Part shown: piece after piece, positions 19,970-32,964 of the stretch | Layout of the letters: each line of letters begins with the position of its first letter | Numbering within the stretch: the stretch's first letter is position 1 | Assembly: GCA_027924585.1 (NCBI GenBank) | Contig: BSBM01000123.1 | Coordinates: 16,012,001 to 16,076,000 of the forward strand | DNA from: Larix kaempferi | Lineage: Eukaryota > Streptophyta > Pinopsida > Pinales > Pinaceae | Direction of reading: 5' to 3' | DNA length: 64,000 nucleotides | Translations under genes and position numbers: made by a program | The notes under the pieces: model-generated | Database searches by the model: none | Seen by the model: only the letters and a program-made list of their open reading frames with translations | Told to the model about the DNA's origin: nothing

Positions 19970-22060
19970 TGCATAAGACAAGAACCACGTCATGATAGAA
20001 GTTTGTGAGATGGTCTTCCTTACTTTAGGAGTTAGTCAAGTAATGTATACGGCCATCTCTTTTGAATAAGACCGAGTAGTTAGTAGTCAACAATCAATGT
20101 AAAAAGGGCCTCCATTAATTAAGGCACACTAGGAAGTTGGTCCTTATTAATTATTTGATTATGTCAAGTAGTTAGGGTTTTGGATCTCGGAAGCCTATTT
20201 AAAGAGCTACAAGGCTATGGATTGCTTTGTTGAGAATTATTGTATATGAACTCTGCTCAAGCGAAAGGTCACCCATTCTTAAGAGGCGTGTGAACATTGC
20301 TTTCAAATTTGATTTTCATAATACAAGAGCCATTTCTACTGCATTTCTCTTGCGTAGTTATTCTGCACTATAATATTGCTGTTTCTGGCAATTGTATATC
20401 TTTGTTTACCTTGTTGTTGCTCTAATTTGCAAAGTAAAGTACACCACAAGTGTTATTAAAGTCGCTTTTCTGAGTCAGCATGCCTCCAAATTTTTGTAGA
20501 ATTTTTTAGGCTAGAGAGGTGTTCCGACGTCTTTAAATAGCCGCAGAGATTTTTTGTTCAACGGGTAAAACTGCAATTGGGGAAGCATTCACATAGAGAA
20601 TACGATTGGTAGTTAGTCACATTTGTTGGACATCATTGTAACCTCTGCGAGTCTGCTGGTACCCCTTCGACTAGTGCCACATTAGACAACACTTGCACAT
20701 GGAATTTCACTTCCACGTACCCTTGGGTATATTGGAAGTCCCATAGGCAATCTGAAACAAGTTGTAGATTATCTGATCGACCATCTTATTGCTTTAGTGG
20801 CACCGGGCATAGCACTCGAGAAGATTACTCTCACATACTTGGGTAGTCGGGGAGTACAACTAAGGGCACGGTTGAGCCTCCTTAATTATAGCCCTGAGAG
20901 ACTCTTGGACCCCGCATGCATGTTAGAAAACTATAGCACTTGGCAATCCATTTTTTTGCAGGACCTTGGAAACCCTCATCTTTCTAACCCGCCAATGAAA
21001 TTCCTACATCTTTGCATCAAGAATGAATTTGGACATTCTGTTAGAGTAGTCAATGTAGTGACCATATTCTTTGTGGGTTGCCAACAAAATTCCTACATCT
21101 TTGCATCTAGAATGAATTTGGGGATTCTATTAGTGCAATAATATTCAACTAGGAGTAATACTCCTATTAGAGCAAGAAAAAGGAATCCTGGTGTCTCGAA
21201 AACCCTTATTTGTGACCTATCTCAAAAAAATCCTTGCATCATACTGATCGTTTTGGTATATATCTCTAACAACCTTTTTTGGGTGGACCCGTGACACCCT
21301 TGTTGGAGACCTACCTCAACAGAATTCTTGCATCGTGCTGATCATATTGATCTACATCTCTCACAACCCCTTTTGTGTTGACCCGATAATTCTCCCAATG
21401 GTGTTCATGCTTTTCAACACCCATGGTACACATCCGTTACCAGAGCCACATGGAGGCAGCCAACCATGATCATCCCCAAGACATTAAAGAATTGACATAT
21501 GTGGTCATATCCTTGAAGCAATCAATTGAACTACTCAAAGTCATTGTGCATGAGAACAAGAAGTTGACGAACCATCAACATGTGATGAGTGCTATTGCTC
21601 AACATGTGGGATTTGCTCCGAAAGTCAATGATCCAACTAATGGAGCTTGTCACTGAAGAACAGGGCTCACACTCTCTTCCCAGAAACCCAACCTCACTCC
21701 TTTGACGATAAAAGTTCACGGCACCACTTCTCGAAGATTGACATGTGCAAATTTGATGGCTTCGACCCCTCCAATTGGGTTACCCAAATCGGGCCCCAGC
21801 TCGGATCTCGACAGTTACAGGATGATCATGGTGGGCCATACATTCTTGAAGCTCTATGCTACAACTCTCTATATCTGTAATTCTAATGTTACACCTCCTA
21901 TTAATAGAGCTCTCCCCAATGGTATATCCCTAATTCTAGTGTTACGACCCTTATTAGAAGAGGTACTGGATAGAGTGGGCATTATATATATTAGGGGTCA
22001 TTTAAGCCTCATTTTCATCATCACGACCCTGCATAAGATTTGGATGTAAAAATAGAGGAA
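19970..22060 (+). mobile_element. Gypsy-type LTR retrotransposon remnant inside the intron
   Basis: About 19970-20640 looks like an LTR with a TATA-like box (CCTATTTAAAGAGC, about 20198). Leader-like sequence follows, then a broken Gag frame from 21423. Ends are not defined and no second LTR is seen. Confidence 0.55.
21423..21880 (+). pseudogene. Gypsy Gag N-terminal remnant
   Basis: Two overlapping frames together give an N-terminal helix-rich stretch (DIKELTYVVISLKQSIELLK) and then KIDMCKFDGFDPSNWVTQ, which matches the start of the plant Ty3/gypsy retrotransposon Gag domain (consensus style: lPKidmpkFdGsdPsgWv). A frameshift separates the two halves near 21650 and the frame decays after about 21830. 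Confidence 0.65.
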
Positions 22061-23420
22061 ACAAAATGTATCTTCAAAACATTAGATGCCAACTTAATTA
22101 AAGAAAGAACGAAGATTGTCATAAGAAAAAAGATTATATACTAAAGTAATAAGAGAGAGACAGCACAAGATATGGCCTATTTATTAATCGCAGGACATAT
22201 TGTTATTAATAGTAGGCCATACTGTGATCAAGAGTAGGTGGAACAAATATAAATGTTAAGGAAACCTAAAATACCATTAGGACTAATCTAGCGAAAAATA
22301 TACATTTCTAATCAATATACAAGTTGTGGTGGCCATTTTCCCCTCATCATTGCTTCTCTCTCTCTCTCTCTCCCTCTGCATCGTAAGTGCACTCGTGCTC
22401 TATCATTGCAACAATTTCAATAATAAATTCAATCATTATTGTTCTTGAAGTTGAGATAGATTGGGGTTACTAGGTATATGTTCATATTGTGATCTTTTTT
22501 ATAGTTTAGTTACACTACACTAGTACAAGGGCAGATTGATTTTGGACCTAATATACTATGTCATACCTTTTTTAAAGTGACTGACATCAGCAATTAAGTG
22601 AAATATTATTTAAATCATCAAGGAGGTAGTCACACTATAAGAACATATTCTCAAGTTACTAATACAAACTTTATTCTTATCGCATTGTGGTGAGCCTTAC
22701 TTCTAGGCTCTAGCTTTTGAATTGGTGCTTATAAACTTACATTGGCTTTACCTTTGCAATGTGCATTGATGTGAAATTATAGAAATCATGAACAGTGTTG
22801 TATGAGTCGTTGATTTGAAAAGTGCCAAAGAAGTGATTGTCAAACTGAGCCACACATCTAAGATTTGTCATGGCTGAAACTAAAGCAGATTGTTGTTAAA
22901 CCAAGAACATATCAGATATCATCAAGGTCAAGAACATCACATGATGGCATGTGGATGAGACTGAACCCATCCTGATCACTAGATAGGTGGCATCATCACC
23001 AAGTTCCACCTGCATATCGACCTGTTGCTCCTGAAGTTTGTTGAACACCTTCTTGTTGAAGGTCACATGCTTAGATGCTCACTGTCCACATACCACCCTA
23101 CAACAGAAATCGTGTTAGCGGAAAGGCATGAAACTATAAGGAGGTTGTCTCAACTATAGATGCTATTGCTAACTCATCTACTCCTGCAGAAGATTCTGCA
23201 TACCTTGCAAACTACATTTGCTGCTAATTACCCTTCTCCTTTTTCTTTTCATGACATTGAGAAGCATAATGGTCCATTTTGGTGTAGTCTTTCTTCTTTT
23301 GATTCAAAGATCCTAACTCTCCTTTCCTTCCCTTCTGACCCATCCCAAGTCCTCCTTTCTGACCACCTTTCCACATGTTCTTGATAAGGGCTAGGTTTTG
23401 ACTCTCCTCCATATTGGCCT

Positions 23421-25150
23421 AGTTATCCACTAAGTTGTACTTAGATGGATTTCATGTGAACCACATAAGACTTGAACAACATACTTGTTCATTGACAGTG
23501 TTCAGAAGTTTAGCAGGCCAATTTGGCCCGTTTTTTCAAAAAATTGCATGTCCATGCCCCACGGGGAGTTGTAATAAGTTGGTCTAGCATGGTGTTTTTG
23601 TAATAGACTTGGCTTCCCTTAGGTTTATACATCAATGTGGTACTCTAGAGTGTTTTTTCCTTGGTTATTATACATTGCTTTTCAACGATGCATAATTTCT
23701 GAGTTTTCCACTCACACCTTCAAAGCTGGAGTATCTGCCTTGGTGGCTAAAACTTGGGAGGTTATTAAAGTCTAGGAGTCTATGTATTTTAACATGCTAG
23801 CCATCAATAATGAGTCACATGGACATGTACTAGGTCCCCTAGGTTTTATTTTTGTTTTTGGACAATTTTTTTTTTCCCACAAATGGGACTATTTTTTAAT
23901 GTTTTTATTGTAAAAATTGAAATTCTCTTAAAAAAGTGGTTAGGAGGTGAAATTCACCATGGGGGTGCTCGTTTTCTAACCCGGAGCACCCATATTACCT
24001 CTAAACCCACTTTCCCAACTATTCGAGTGATTATTTATCACTTAAATAAAACTCTCTCAAAAAATAAAAAAAAGTGAATAAAAAATTAAAAAAATAAAAG
24101 ATACGAGAGAAAATCAAATTCCTAAATCAGAGGAATCTTGCCGGGGACATGTTCTAGTTCAACTGTAGATCATATCAGAGATGAAATCAATTAGTATCAA
24201 GTGATTTCAATCAGGATTTGAGTGAAGGCGAGTTGGAGGCAATCAAGGATTGTTCCCTCCCTCATGAGAGGGGCGCATCTCCAATGTGGCATCTTCTTAT
24301 TTGTTGGGTGAAGAGACCAAGGAGAGGGGGCACACCTCATGCAATCAAGTCCAAATCAAGATCAATCAATCCCTTGATTGCCTCATTTCATGTGCCCTCC
24401 TTCTTTACTGGCTCATGCGCCCCCCCCCTCTCTCGCTGAAAATCTATTTAAGCGAGGTCATGCTCCATTTGTCATGGAAGCACCGAACCTCTGCTCTTGT
24501 AACACATGTTGTTGAATAATATTTGTTGAAAGGCTTTGGAGGTCTATATGCTTTGCAATTGCCCATCTTGATGCATGCTTCTCATGGTTGAGGTAATATC
24601 TAGCTAAGTCTTTTGCTCTTCTATGTAGTTGTGGATTGATCTAACTTAGACGGCCTTTGAGCCCATAAAGTAAGCATTCATAGCTTTGATTTGCTTATTT
24701 ATGTTTGATTAGTTAGAGATTTAGTTAGATTTGATCCTTCTTTTGTAAGTGTTTTTTGAGACTGTGCGGGATAAGAAGCTGAAGTAGGAGGTCGAGCTAG
24801 GTTGCATCCTCTTTTGACATCAACATTTGTTTTTATTGTTTTACCCTTGTTATGTTGCAGGCATTCTTGATCCTCCAATCCTTCAAGCTGGGGCTTGGTT
24901 TTCCTTTCTTCCATCCTTTAAAAAATCAAATATTTCTGGTTACTTTATTTTAAAGCAAGTAGATCAAATCTATAGATTTATTATACGTCTCTTGCTGCAT
25001 AGTTAGATAGATCTAAAGAGTTCCTTTTTAAAAGCTTTATCAGAAATCTAGATCTATCATAACTGTAATACTTATAGTAGCCTTTTTGTTAATTTTCTCC
25101 CTGATCAATTCAATAAAAATGCTCATTTTTCCTCATATGAATTTAATTAT
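23421..25150 (+). repeat. LTR and 5' region, family L, copy A
   Basis: The block matches 32965-34960 and, reversed, 49400-52525. Shared landmarks in order are GTTA-CCA-CTAAGTTGTACTT at the start, CATGCCCCACGGGG, GTAATAAGTTGGTCTAGCATGG, AAAGCTGGAGTATC, ACATGGACATGTACTAGGTC, a TATA-like box CTATTTAAGCGAGG (about 24443-24456) and GGCTTTGGAGGTCTATATG. A TATA-bearing repeat present three times is best read as an LTR with leader. The LTR/leader boundary is not certain. It lies inside the host intron. Confidence 0.72.
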
Positions 25151-25156
25151 AAATCA

Positions 25157-25723
25157 ATGGAAGAACAATCTCAAGTTGAGGATGAATTAGTAAATCGCAT
25201 TAGATGCTCTAATCATTGTTCAACTTCTTATGGTGAGTCTTGTCCTCAGTTAGTAAGTTTTGAACTTGATCAAAAACTTGAAATCATTCATAGAGCAAAG
25301 AGTGTCACTTTGAAGGGCTTGTCCTTTTGTCAAAGTCCAAGGTCAAATATTTTTATTCATCTGGGAGAAAATACATATTTTCAATCCACCCTCCCATCCC
25401 AACTTTTTCAATCTTCTTTGGGTTTGTGTTCTAGTCAATCTTTTGCTTTTGAGATTTTCAATAGGGAGTATGAGCATTGTCCCATAATTGGAGAAAAAAC
25501 ACGTCATTTCCCTTTTCTTTCACTTTGGAACAATAATGCTTGTTGTCAATTTATCAATCATTCTTGGTGGCTAGAAAGGGTGTTTAAATATCAGTTTCAT
25601 CTTTTCTCTATTTTTGAGCAACAAGTGGGCTTGATTTTGATTTTTCGTCTTCTAAGCTTTAATTTGTCCCCACTTGGTTTTTGTTCCATCATCAATCTAG
25701 GGAGAGCCAAATTGAATATGTGA
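25157..25723 (+). CDS. Unrecognised ORF downstream of family L copy A, 188 aa
   Basis: A clean 188-codon frame starts with a plausible ATG (MEEQSQVEDELVNRIRCSNH). The composition is rich in Ser, Phe and Leu and shows no motif I recognise. It follows the LTR/leader of family L in the position expected for the first element-encoded protein. A second frame upstream of 25877 on the other strand is a shadow. It may equally be chance in an AT-rich repeat. No function can be proposed. Confidence 0.3.
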   Translation: MEEQSQVEDELVNRIRCSNHCSTSYGESCPQLVSFELDQKLEIIHRAKSVTLKGLSFCQSPRSNIFIHLGENTYFQSTLPSQLFQSSLGLCSSQSFAFEIFNREYEHCPIIGEKTRHFPFLSLWNNNACCQFINHSWWLERVFKYQFHLFSIFEQQVGLILIFRLLSFNLSPLGFCSIINLGRAKLNM

Positions 25724-26439
25724 GAGAAGTGAGTGAGGAAAGTAGTTTGTGTAAAAAGAAATTGAATCGGGTGCCATATGTTTTCCCTCCATCAAATTTT
25801 ATGATCATATCAATTCTTTGATGGAGGATGTTTGCATCAGTCATTCTTCTCCTTGGCATGATATCTTGTTGCACCATTCAAGCCCTTTTGCAATTTTTGA
25901 ACAAACCAGGAAGATTGTGCTATCAAATTCTTTAATATTTAACCCAATCCTGACTTGTTTTATTAACAAAAATCAAAGAAGAATCATTAACCTGTTTGAT
26001 GAATGGTTGCACTGGATTTATGATTTTACCTAGCATTTGTGCTGACTGGTTAGAGTAGGGTAGGTAGGACCAAATAAGCTCACTTGAGCAGTAGGATTTG
26101 AGTGCCTTTTTTTTTATTTTTTTTATGAGTGTTGAGTATTACGAGCTTTTGTTTTTCCTTTTGAGTGCTTGTTCTTCTCTCATGCTGAGTGTCTTGAATG
26201 AGTTGAGTTTGCTCCTTTCCAAGCCTTTCTCCTACATTCAAAATAATAAAATAAAAATGTTTAAATATGTTTAAGTTTGTACTTTCATTTACATGTATTT
26301 TAATTTCTGTTTTAGATTAGAATTTCATTTATGCAGTTTATTTTATTTTATTTTTATCCCATACATGCATCACGTGGTAGTTTGCTTTCCTTGTGTGTAG
26401 AAACAAGTATAAATAAAGATGAAAGCAAAACAATTGAGT

Positions 26440-29400
26440 GCTGGATTGAAGATTGATACAGTTAGTGTTCGAGACCAGAGATTCCGAGGTTCTCAAGCAC
26501 TCTCTCTCTTAGAGACTTGTCCTAGCCGGAGCCAGATGTTATCAAATCCATAGTAGTTGGCCTACCATGGTTGTAGAGCAGATATCTGCATATTTTTGAG
26601 CTTTGCCATTACACTCTTTTAGCGAGATTAGCTATGATAAGCAATATTATTTACGATCATTCACACATCAGAGCAACCTTATATCAGACATGCAATAGAC
26701 CTTATGCCAAGGTTGAGCCTTAAGACCTCAGATTTGATGACCGAGATGACCTTTTATTCCATACAGGTATAGTGGAGTGAGTAGAGTTTCGTGTAGCAGT
26801 GTTCTCAGTGCTTACAGTTGGTCCAGATTACAGATACAGGTATATGACCCAGCAGGTATATGATGTGCATTGGTGTTATTGTCTTGCTGTTTTAGTCATT
26901 TTGATAGCTTGACTTTGCATCTAATAATTATGATCTGGCTATATATATATATGTTAATATGAAATTGGTTATTATGGATTATATGCATGATTGTATTACT
27001 GACATTTGGAAACTCTTGTTTTATACTCATTGGTTTTTACCTTCTTAGGAATGTGGACATGATCACTATTGTCTTTTTGACTTGCTAGCTTAGGCACCAT
27101 TTTCACTTGTCTCCATCCATCCATTTATCTTTCCTCATTATTGGTCTTTACCTTGACTTACACCTTGACTTGTGATATGGAGGACCTCCCCGCTTTTGCC
27201 TCTGTGTTGGACAACATACATGTTTATTTTGTGTCTCGGCTTTGAGTTGGCAACAAAACTTTCCTTTGGTAAGTTGGATTTTATACCTTGATCTCACTAG
27301 TTGGTTGCCCCGATGTTTTATCTTGATTGTGGAAGTCCACTACAGTTGCTTGAGTTGTGTTGGCTAAAACTTGAAGCAAATTGTACTACCTTTGGAAATT
27401 ATTGATATATATCTTTGTAAAGCCCAATGAAAAGGGTTGTGAAATGAAATGCAATGAAATGTAAATGCGCCCCGGATGAAAGCTGCGATTAGTTGTGTTT
27501 TTAAGCACATGCAAAATCCCACAGGGGTCCTAAAGGTCCAAATAAAGCAGTGGTTAAGTGTATGCCAAATCTAAAGACTATTGACCTTATATGAAACTTT
27601 CCTCATTGAGCCTGTGGGTTATGATATGAGATGGAGCAAGGGACAACTAATTCTAAGTGTCCCCTAGAACCTCAAGTTACGGTTAGCCGGGCACCTAGTT
27701 CACGGCGGTTCTAGTAGTAGACATTTTGTCAAGGTTGAATAAGCACTTCTCTAAACAACTTACGCATTTGTGAGATACCGCCATACCTTGTGTATTCTTT
27801 GTTCAACACATGCTTAAGTGTGTAATACCATTTCCCTTATCCAAAGTATCATAGTGTCAAGTCAGTCAAGTCATCCCCATTTGGCCTAGCCTTGCATCCT
27901 TAGCTTTCACCGTCTGCTACCAAATTGATCATGTCTACAAATGAGTATATTCTTGAGTTTCTCTTTGAAAGTAAATAATTATTTAACCTACTACTATCTA
28001 TTAATTGCCAGTGAAATAATGCTTAATGTTTTACAGTCTTGCTATGAAAATGATTTAAAGAGCATGTCTTAACCATTTGCACTTGCAGCAGCAAGCTTCT
28101 CTAAGCCTGGCTCATGTTTTGATCAGTTTGACCGGTCAAACCTCGTTTGACCAAGGTCAACCTTGGGATCCGTGATGAGGTGGACCATTTATATATATAT
28201 GATGTTGATCTGTGGTCCCTTATATACCTTTTTGATGACTCCATATTTTGGACACAGGTTTCATATGATGATTGATGCAGTTTTTATTGATTATTATTAT
28301 TCCCAGATCATCATATTTTTATTTGTCCGGGTATGGTGGATGCTACAGATGATCTTACAGGTTACCATGAGGTGTATGAGTACTCATCTCTAGTGGATTT
28401 TGGTCTTCTGGATCCATTGAGACACTTACTTTTCAGTTCCAGGCACTTCCAGAGATGATATGAGCAGTTTCTCACCTGTTGACCAGTTTGGCCATGTTGA
28501 TGTGACCTGTCCAGCTGATGCATTGCAGGCAAGTTGTTGCCTAGGGCGCTATAGAGGAAGGGGGTGGTCCAGCCACTTGTTATTACCATATTCCCCCCTT
28601 CTGGACATGATGGTACAGTCAGATTTTGTGCCCGAGCACCAGGTAGTTGTTTTCAGGCAGTTTGGTAGTTTTTCAGGTGGATTAAAAATGGAATAAAAAG
28701 GTCATTAACGAATTCGATTTGAGCAATTGAGGCAAGGTTTTGGCATGAGTTCTGCTTTGAGGTCATCTATGGTGTATCCCACTCCTTCCAGATCAGTTTG
28801 CAGCAGTCAGTGGGGTTCACATAGTCACCAAGATGTGTTTTGATGCATTATTCTCTTAGTTGAGGGGGCTAGGATTTGATCATTTGTACACTTGGACATG
28901 TCATTGAGTCATTTGTTATATTATTGTGCCATGGGGTGATGCTAGTGAAGGAAAGTAATGCCTCCTAGCCCCACCATGTGCTCCTAGTCACTTGTCCTTG
29001 TCATCTTTTATGGCACACTTGTATTATTGTCACTTTTATGTGGTGCGCACCCCCCCTCGGGCATCCTTTAGCTAGTGCACACCCCCCTCATGTGAGTGAT
29101 CCATGTTATATTGTATCGACTCATCTTAGCCGTTGATTGTATTATTTTATCTTTTGATCTCCACCACTCATTTCAAAAGTGGTTTAGGGTTTTTGTCTCT
29201 CTCATCCTATTTAAGGAAGAGACACCCCTCTTGTAAAAGCATCTAGAGATTTTTGGTTCTTGGTTACTGGAATAGAAGAAATACTTTTTGAGCACATCTT
29301 GGATCTTGATATGGGTGTTTGGTTATGGTGATTGAAAATGCTTTTTTCATTGCACTGGAGGATATTTTGTAGCTATCTCGTATCTTTTTCCATTATTTCT

Positions 29401-30545
29401 ATTTACAGGTGAAGAGGTTGATTTGGAGGAGTGCGCATTGGTGGGGAGGCTTGCCCTGCAATCTTCTGTCAAATTTGTGGTTCAAACAGAGAGTGATTTT
29501 GTCTTTGTACCAATCATTCTTTATCTTTTGTCTCTAGCTTGTATCTATCCTCGTTTTGTTGGCTAATTGAGCTTTGTCTCCTTGGTTTTGCAGGAAGAGA
29601 GGGAGGCACTTGTGGACTTGGGCAAATCACACTTCCAAGAGAAATTGCAAAATCTTCCATTTGATCCGTGGGAAAGTAATCCTCGTCATAACCGACATTC
29701 ATCTCATTATCCAGGTACGCTTGAAAGGTACGTATTCTACTTCCTCAACTTATCCATTGTTTCTAGATCTCAAAACCCTTCTTTTTATTTTTATTTTTCA
29801 GATCTACTTGGATCTAGCGATCATTTGGGCTTAATAATTAAAACCCACCTTAATAATCATCTTAACATTCTCGATCTAAAGTTTGGTGGACATCCAACTC
29901 CATTTACCCCTCGATCTAAGGCACTGGGCCTCCCCAAGGGAGGTCGCGCTTATTGGGTAGGTGGCCATTCGCTAGATACCAATTTGGGTTTTGCTTCTTC
30001 TTCATTATTTCCTTAGATCCATACGATAGCAAACCCTCTAGTGCCATTTTACTTTAATTCTCACCTTGTGGGCCCCATTTGGACCATTTTCCATATTTTA
30101 AGGGTGGGCCCCACTTGGAACTTTCATCTTGGCATTAGATATATCTAGATCTACTATTCCTAATCCATAAGTGGCCTTATCTTTCATTTGGTTGAACATT
30201 TGTCCTTGTCATAAGCCTCTTCAACCAAGCCCTAACCTCTTGGGTCCACTTACCCATCTTAGATCTAGATTTATCCCTCTCAATCTCCTCACATCTCATC
30301 TTTCACATTTCCTTAGGAGGTCTTCAGTAGGTTTGCTGGCCTTATAAGCTAGCTAGGGTCTCCCCCTTGGTCTTGCCTAAGATTGATCTAAAGTGAAGAG
30401 TGCCTCGGTTAACGTGACACCCAACTTGCATTGGGAACCGTGGCATCTCTTGGGTCACCTCTTTAGTTGTCCATTGCCTCTACCATCCTGGGTAGGATAA
30501 CCTTTAGGGACAACTACAAGTTGTGTGGTAACAGGTGGTTAGTTG
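26440..30545 (+). mobile_element. Gypsy-type element, long 5' region (family G, copy 1)
   Basis: This block matches 45540-47640 in the same orientation and 55165-60060 reversed. Landmarks include ATGACCCAGCAGGTATATGA, TTTTGTGTCTCGGCTTTGAG, GTATGAGTACTCATCTCTAG, a TATA-like box CCTATTTAAGGAAGAGAC (about 29209-29226) and a conserved leader ending CTACAAGTTGTGTGGTAACA (30509-30532). Sharing by three copies, each running into the same leader, points to an unusually long LTR (roughly 3 kb) plus leader. No coding region is left after the leader in this copy. Confidence 0.65.
28126..28163. repeat. Perfect palindrome and GGTC/GACC inverted repeats
   Basis: GTTTGACCGGTCAAAC is a perfect 16-bp palindrome (28126-28141), followed by TTTGACCAAGGTCAA and AAGGTCAACCTT. 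The same GGTCA/TGACC theme occurs in the reverse copy (GGTTGACCATGGTCA, about 58142) and in the hairpin clusters at 54983-55153 and 59736-60046. Confidence 0.8.
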
Positions 30546-32964
30546 GATAATTCAACTTGTGGGAGGCATAACTTCCTCATACAGACTCCAATTAAGGCGA
30601 TTCTTGCATCGTTGGAATGGTCTCGTAGTGTAGAACAACATCTAGGTGGTGCGAGCTATGCTCACAAACTTTTGAGCCCAAAAAACATTGTTTAAGCCCT
30701 CAAACAGGCCTCGGAAAGTTCTGCAGTCTAGACCCCAAATTTGCAAAGTAAGACCTGCCCCTAAAATAGGCCTTATAGGCCAATTCATCCAATTTTTCCA
30801 CCCGTAAAGCACCAAAATAGATGATAAATGATATATTGATCCATTTCGGATCAAGCTCACTTCTATTTTTAACCATGCTATTATATAGTTTTGTAACTAG
30901 GGGAATTGGCAACTGAGGTGCACATATATTTCATTCCTTGTAAAGACATCTTTACAAGTGTTAGGAGTTCATCTACACTAGTGTTCTCCCAAGTCAAACT
31001 TCTAAAGTTTTGGAAAGCTAGGAAAGGTCAGCTGTAGCTTGTACTTTTTAACTTCATTTTCCCTTATTTCCTTGATAGGATAGCCTTCCATGAGCCTTGA
31101 TTTGACCCCATATTCCCAATGTAAAGACACTTGTCCTCGATCACTCATCCATCTTATTTCCTAAAAATCATCAAATTGTTTTGGTAGGGCTAATCCTTCA
31201 TTTTAACTTGAACTTCATTGCATAAGTTCTATCAATTCTATTCTTGGGATAACTTCCTTGAGTCGGAGGAGAGTCGGCCTAAAGTGAGAAGAGGGTTTGT
31301 GAGGTGACATTAACATCTCTCTTAGTTCCTCCAAAGTCTTACTTGAGATTTAGGACTTTATCTGAAGAAGTAAAGGTTTGTAAGGTGACATAGGTGAACA
31401 AGAGATTGATCCTCTAACAACACTTCTAAGACAATTGTAAGGTATTCTTGCTTCTCATGATGATGTCTTTGAGGAACTTAAAGACACTTCTTACCTTTAA
31501 TCTAACACTCAACCTTATAGATTGCCAATTCTTCTTGATCCCAAGGGGGGATATTTGATGCACAAAACTAGCACTTGTACGACGCTTTATTGCAATTGCA
31601 ACTAATGTCTCTCTAATTGCATTAAGAGATATTCCAAAGTAGGTAGGACACCTAATACCATTATTTTCAATAAATGGTCAAGTAATTTAGTTGGGTCAAA
31701 ATCCCCTTAAAGTTCCAATTCAAAATTTAGTAGCATCGCCTCTTGCAAAGGCCAACTGAGTACCTCTTGTGCTTCTGCTCATTAGACTACTTATCAATCT
31801 CTTTCTTCGTTTTATGGAGGACATTATGGAATTTGGAAGCTTTTAAAACATCTTGACCACACTGTTTGGAAGATGAAATGTAGATTAAGATAACATGCTT
31901 TCCTTCACAAGCTACATCCACATCTCAATCCCTTTTTGATCCACAATCTCCTCATCAAAACCAAATATTTCTCCTAATGCAGTGAGGAAAAGATGAGCAT
32001 GTAAGTGTTAGTATCATAGAATCTATTGGTTTGTGCTCACAGTGATTGTAAATGTTGATATCATACACTGATAACTATGTACTTAGACTTTAACGAGTCA
32101 TCATTAGTGAAGTTAATGTTCTAGTCAAGTTTTTTGACTGAATTTTAACTCCCTATGACAGATGGCAATATGCATGAATGGTTCTCTCTCTACTTAAGAG
32201 CCCTTAGCTTTCATGTATACTCATATTCGAGTAATCAAAATATTTAGTAATCATAGTTTTCTTGATTGTGCATGTTCTACTTGTCATCTTTTGTAGTACG
32301 AAGAATTGTTCTAGGTTTTGTCGCTATGCAAGCCTTAGCTCATTTGAGTCATATCAGTTAGATATCATTATTTTCAAAGTTCAAAGGGCTTATTGCACTT
32401 ACAGACTGTGTATGTAGGAACACGAGTCACAAAATCATGTCATCTTTAGATGCCCTATCTATTATGAACTCCATGGTTGTTATCATTGCTGGTTTAAAGA
32501 CTTTCATGGCTCCTCGAGGATTTCCATATAGTACGAGGACTGGATATGTACCCCCTGCTCCTTTGGGAGTTGCCTCACCTTTAGCAAAAAAATCTTAGTG
32601 GCAGATGTCCACACATTGCTAACTACATGCTTATCACCTCTTACTTCCAACGTCTACATGATTCCATTCACAAAAGGCATCATGAGCAAAAGTCCAATAC
32701 TAGGTCAGTTAAGGAGCATAGACTTTAGGACACAACTAGTGGATGAAAATAATCTCATTTCACACTTCTTCTTGGCCCTGGAAGAGAAAAGAGTTGGCGA
32801 TAAACAAATTTTTTGGTTTTGGGCTTCTTCCTTGATGTCCTTATTGCCCATTTCCTCAGTTAGGCTCTCTAGGGTTTGACAATATCTATTTTGACACCCT
32901 CCTTGTACTCTGATTTTTTTTACATTTTCATGAATATGCTTTATTACTCTATGTGCTTACTCAT
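30546..32964. other. Degenerate retroelement sequence, no gene recognised
   Basis: Several short broken frames only. A polypurine-like run CCAAGGGGGGATATT at about 31538 suggests a decayed plus-oriented 3' end of an LTR element. Nothing else can be supported. Confidence 0.35.
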
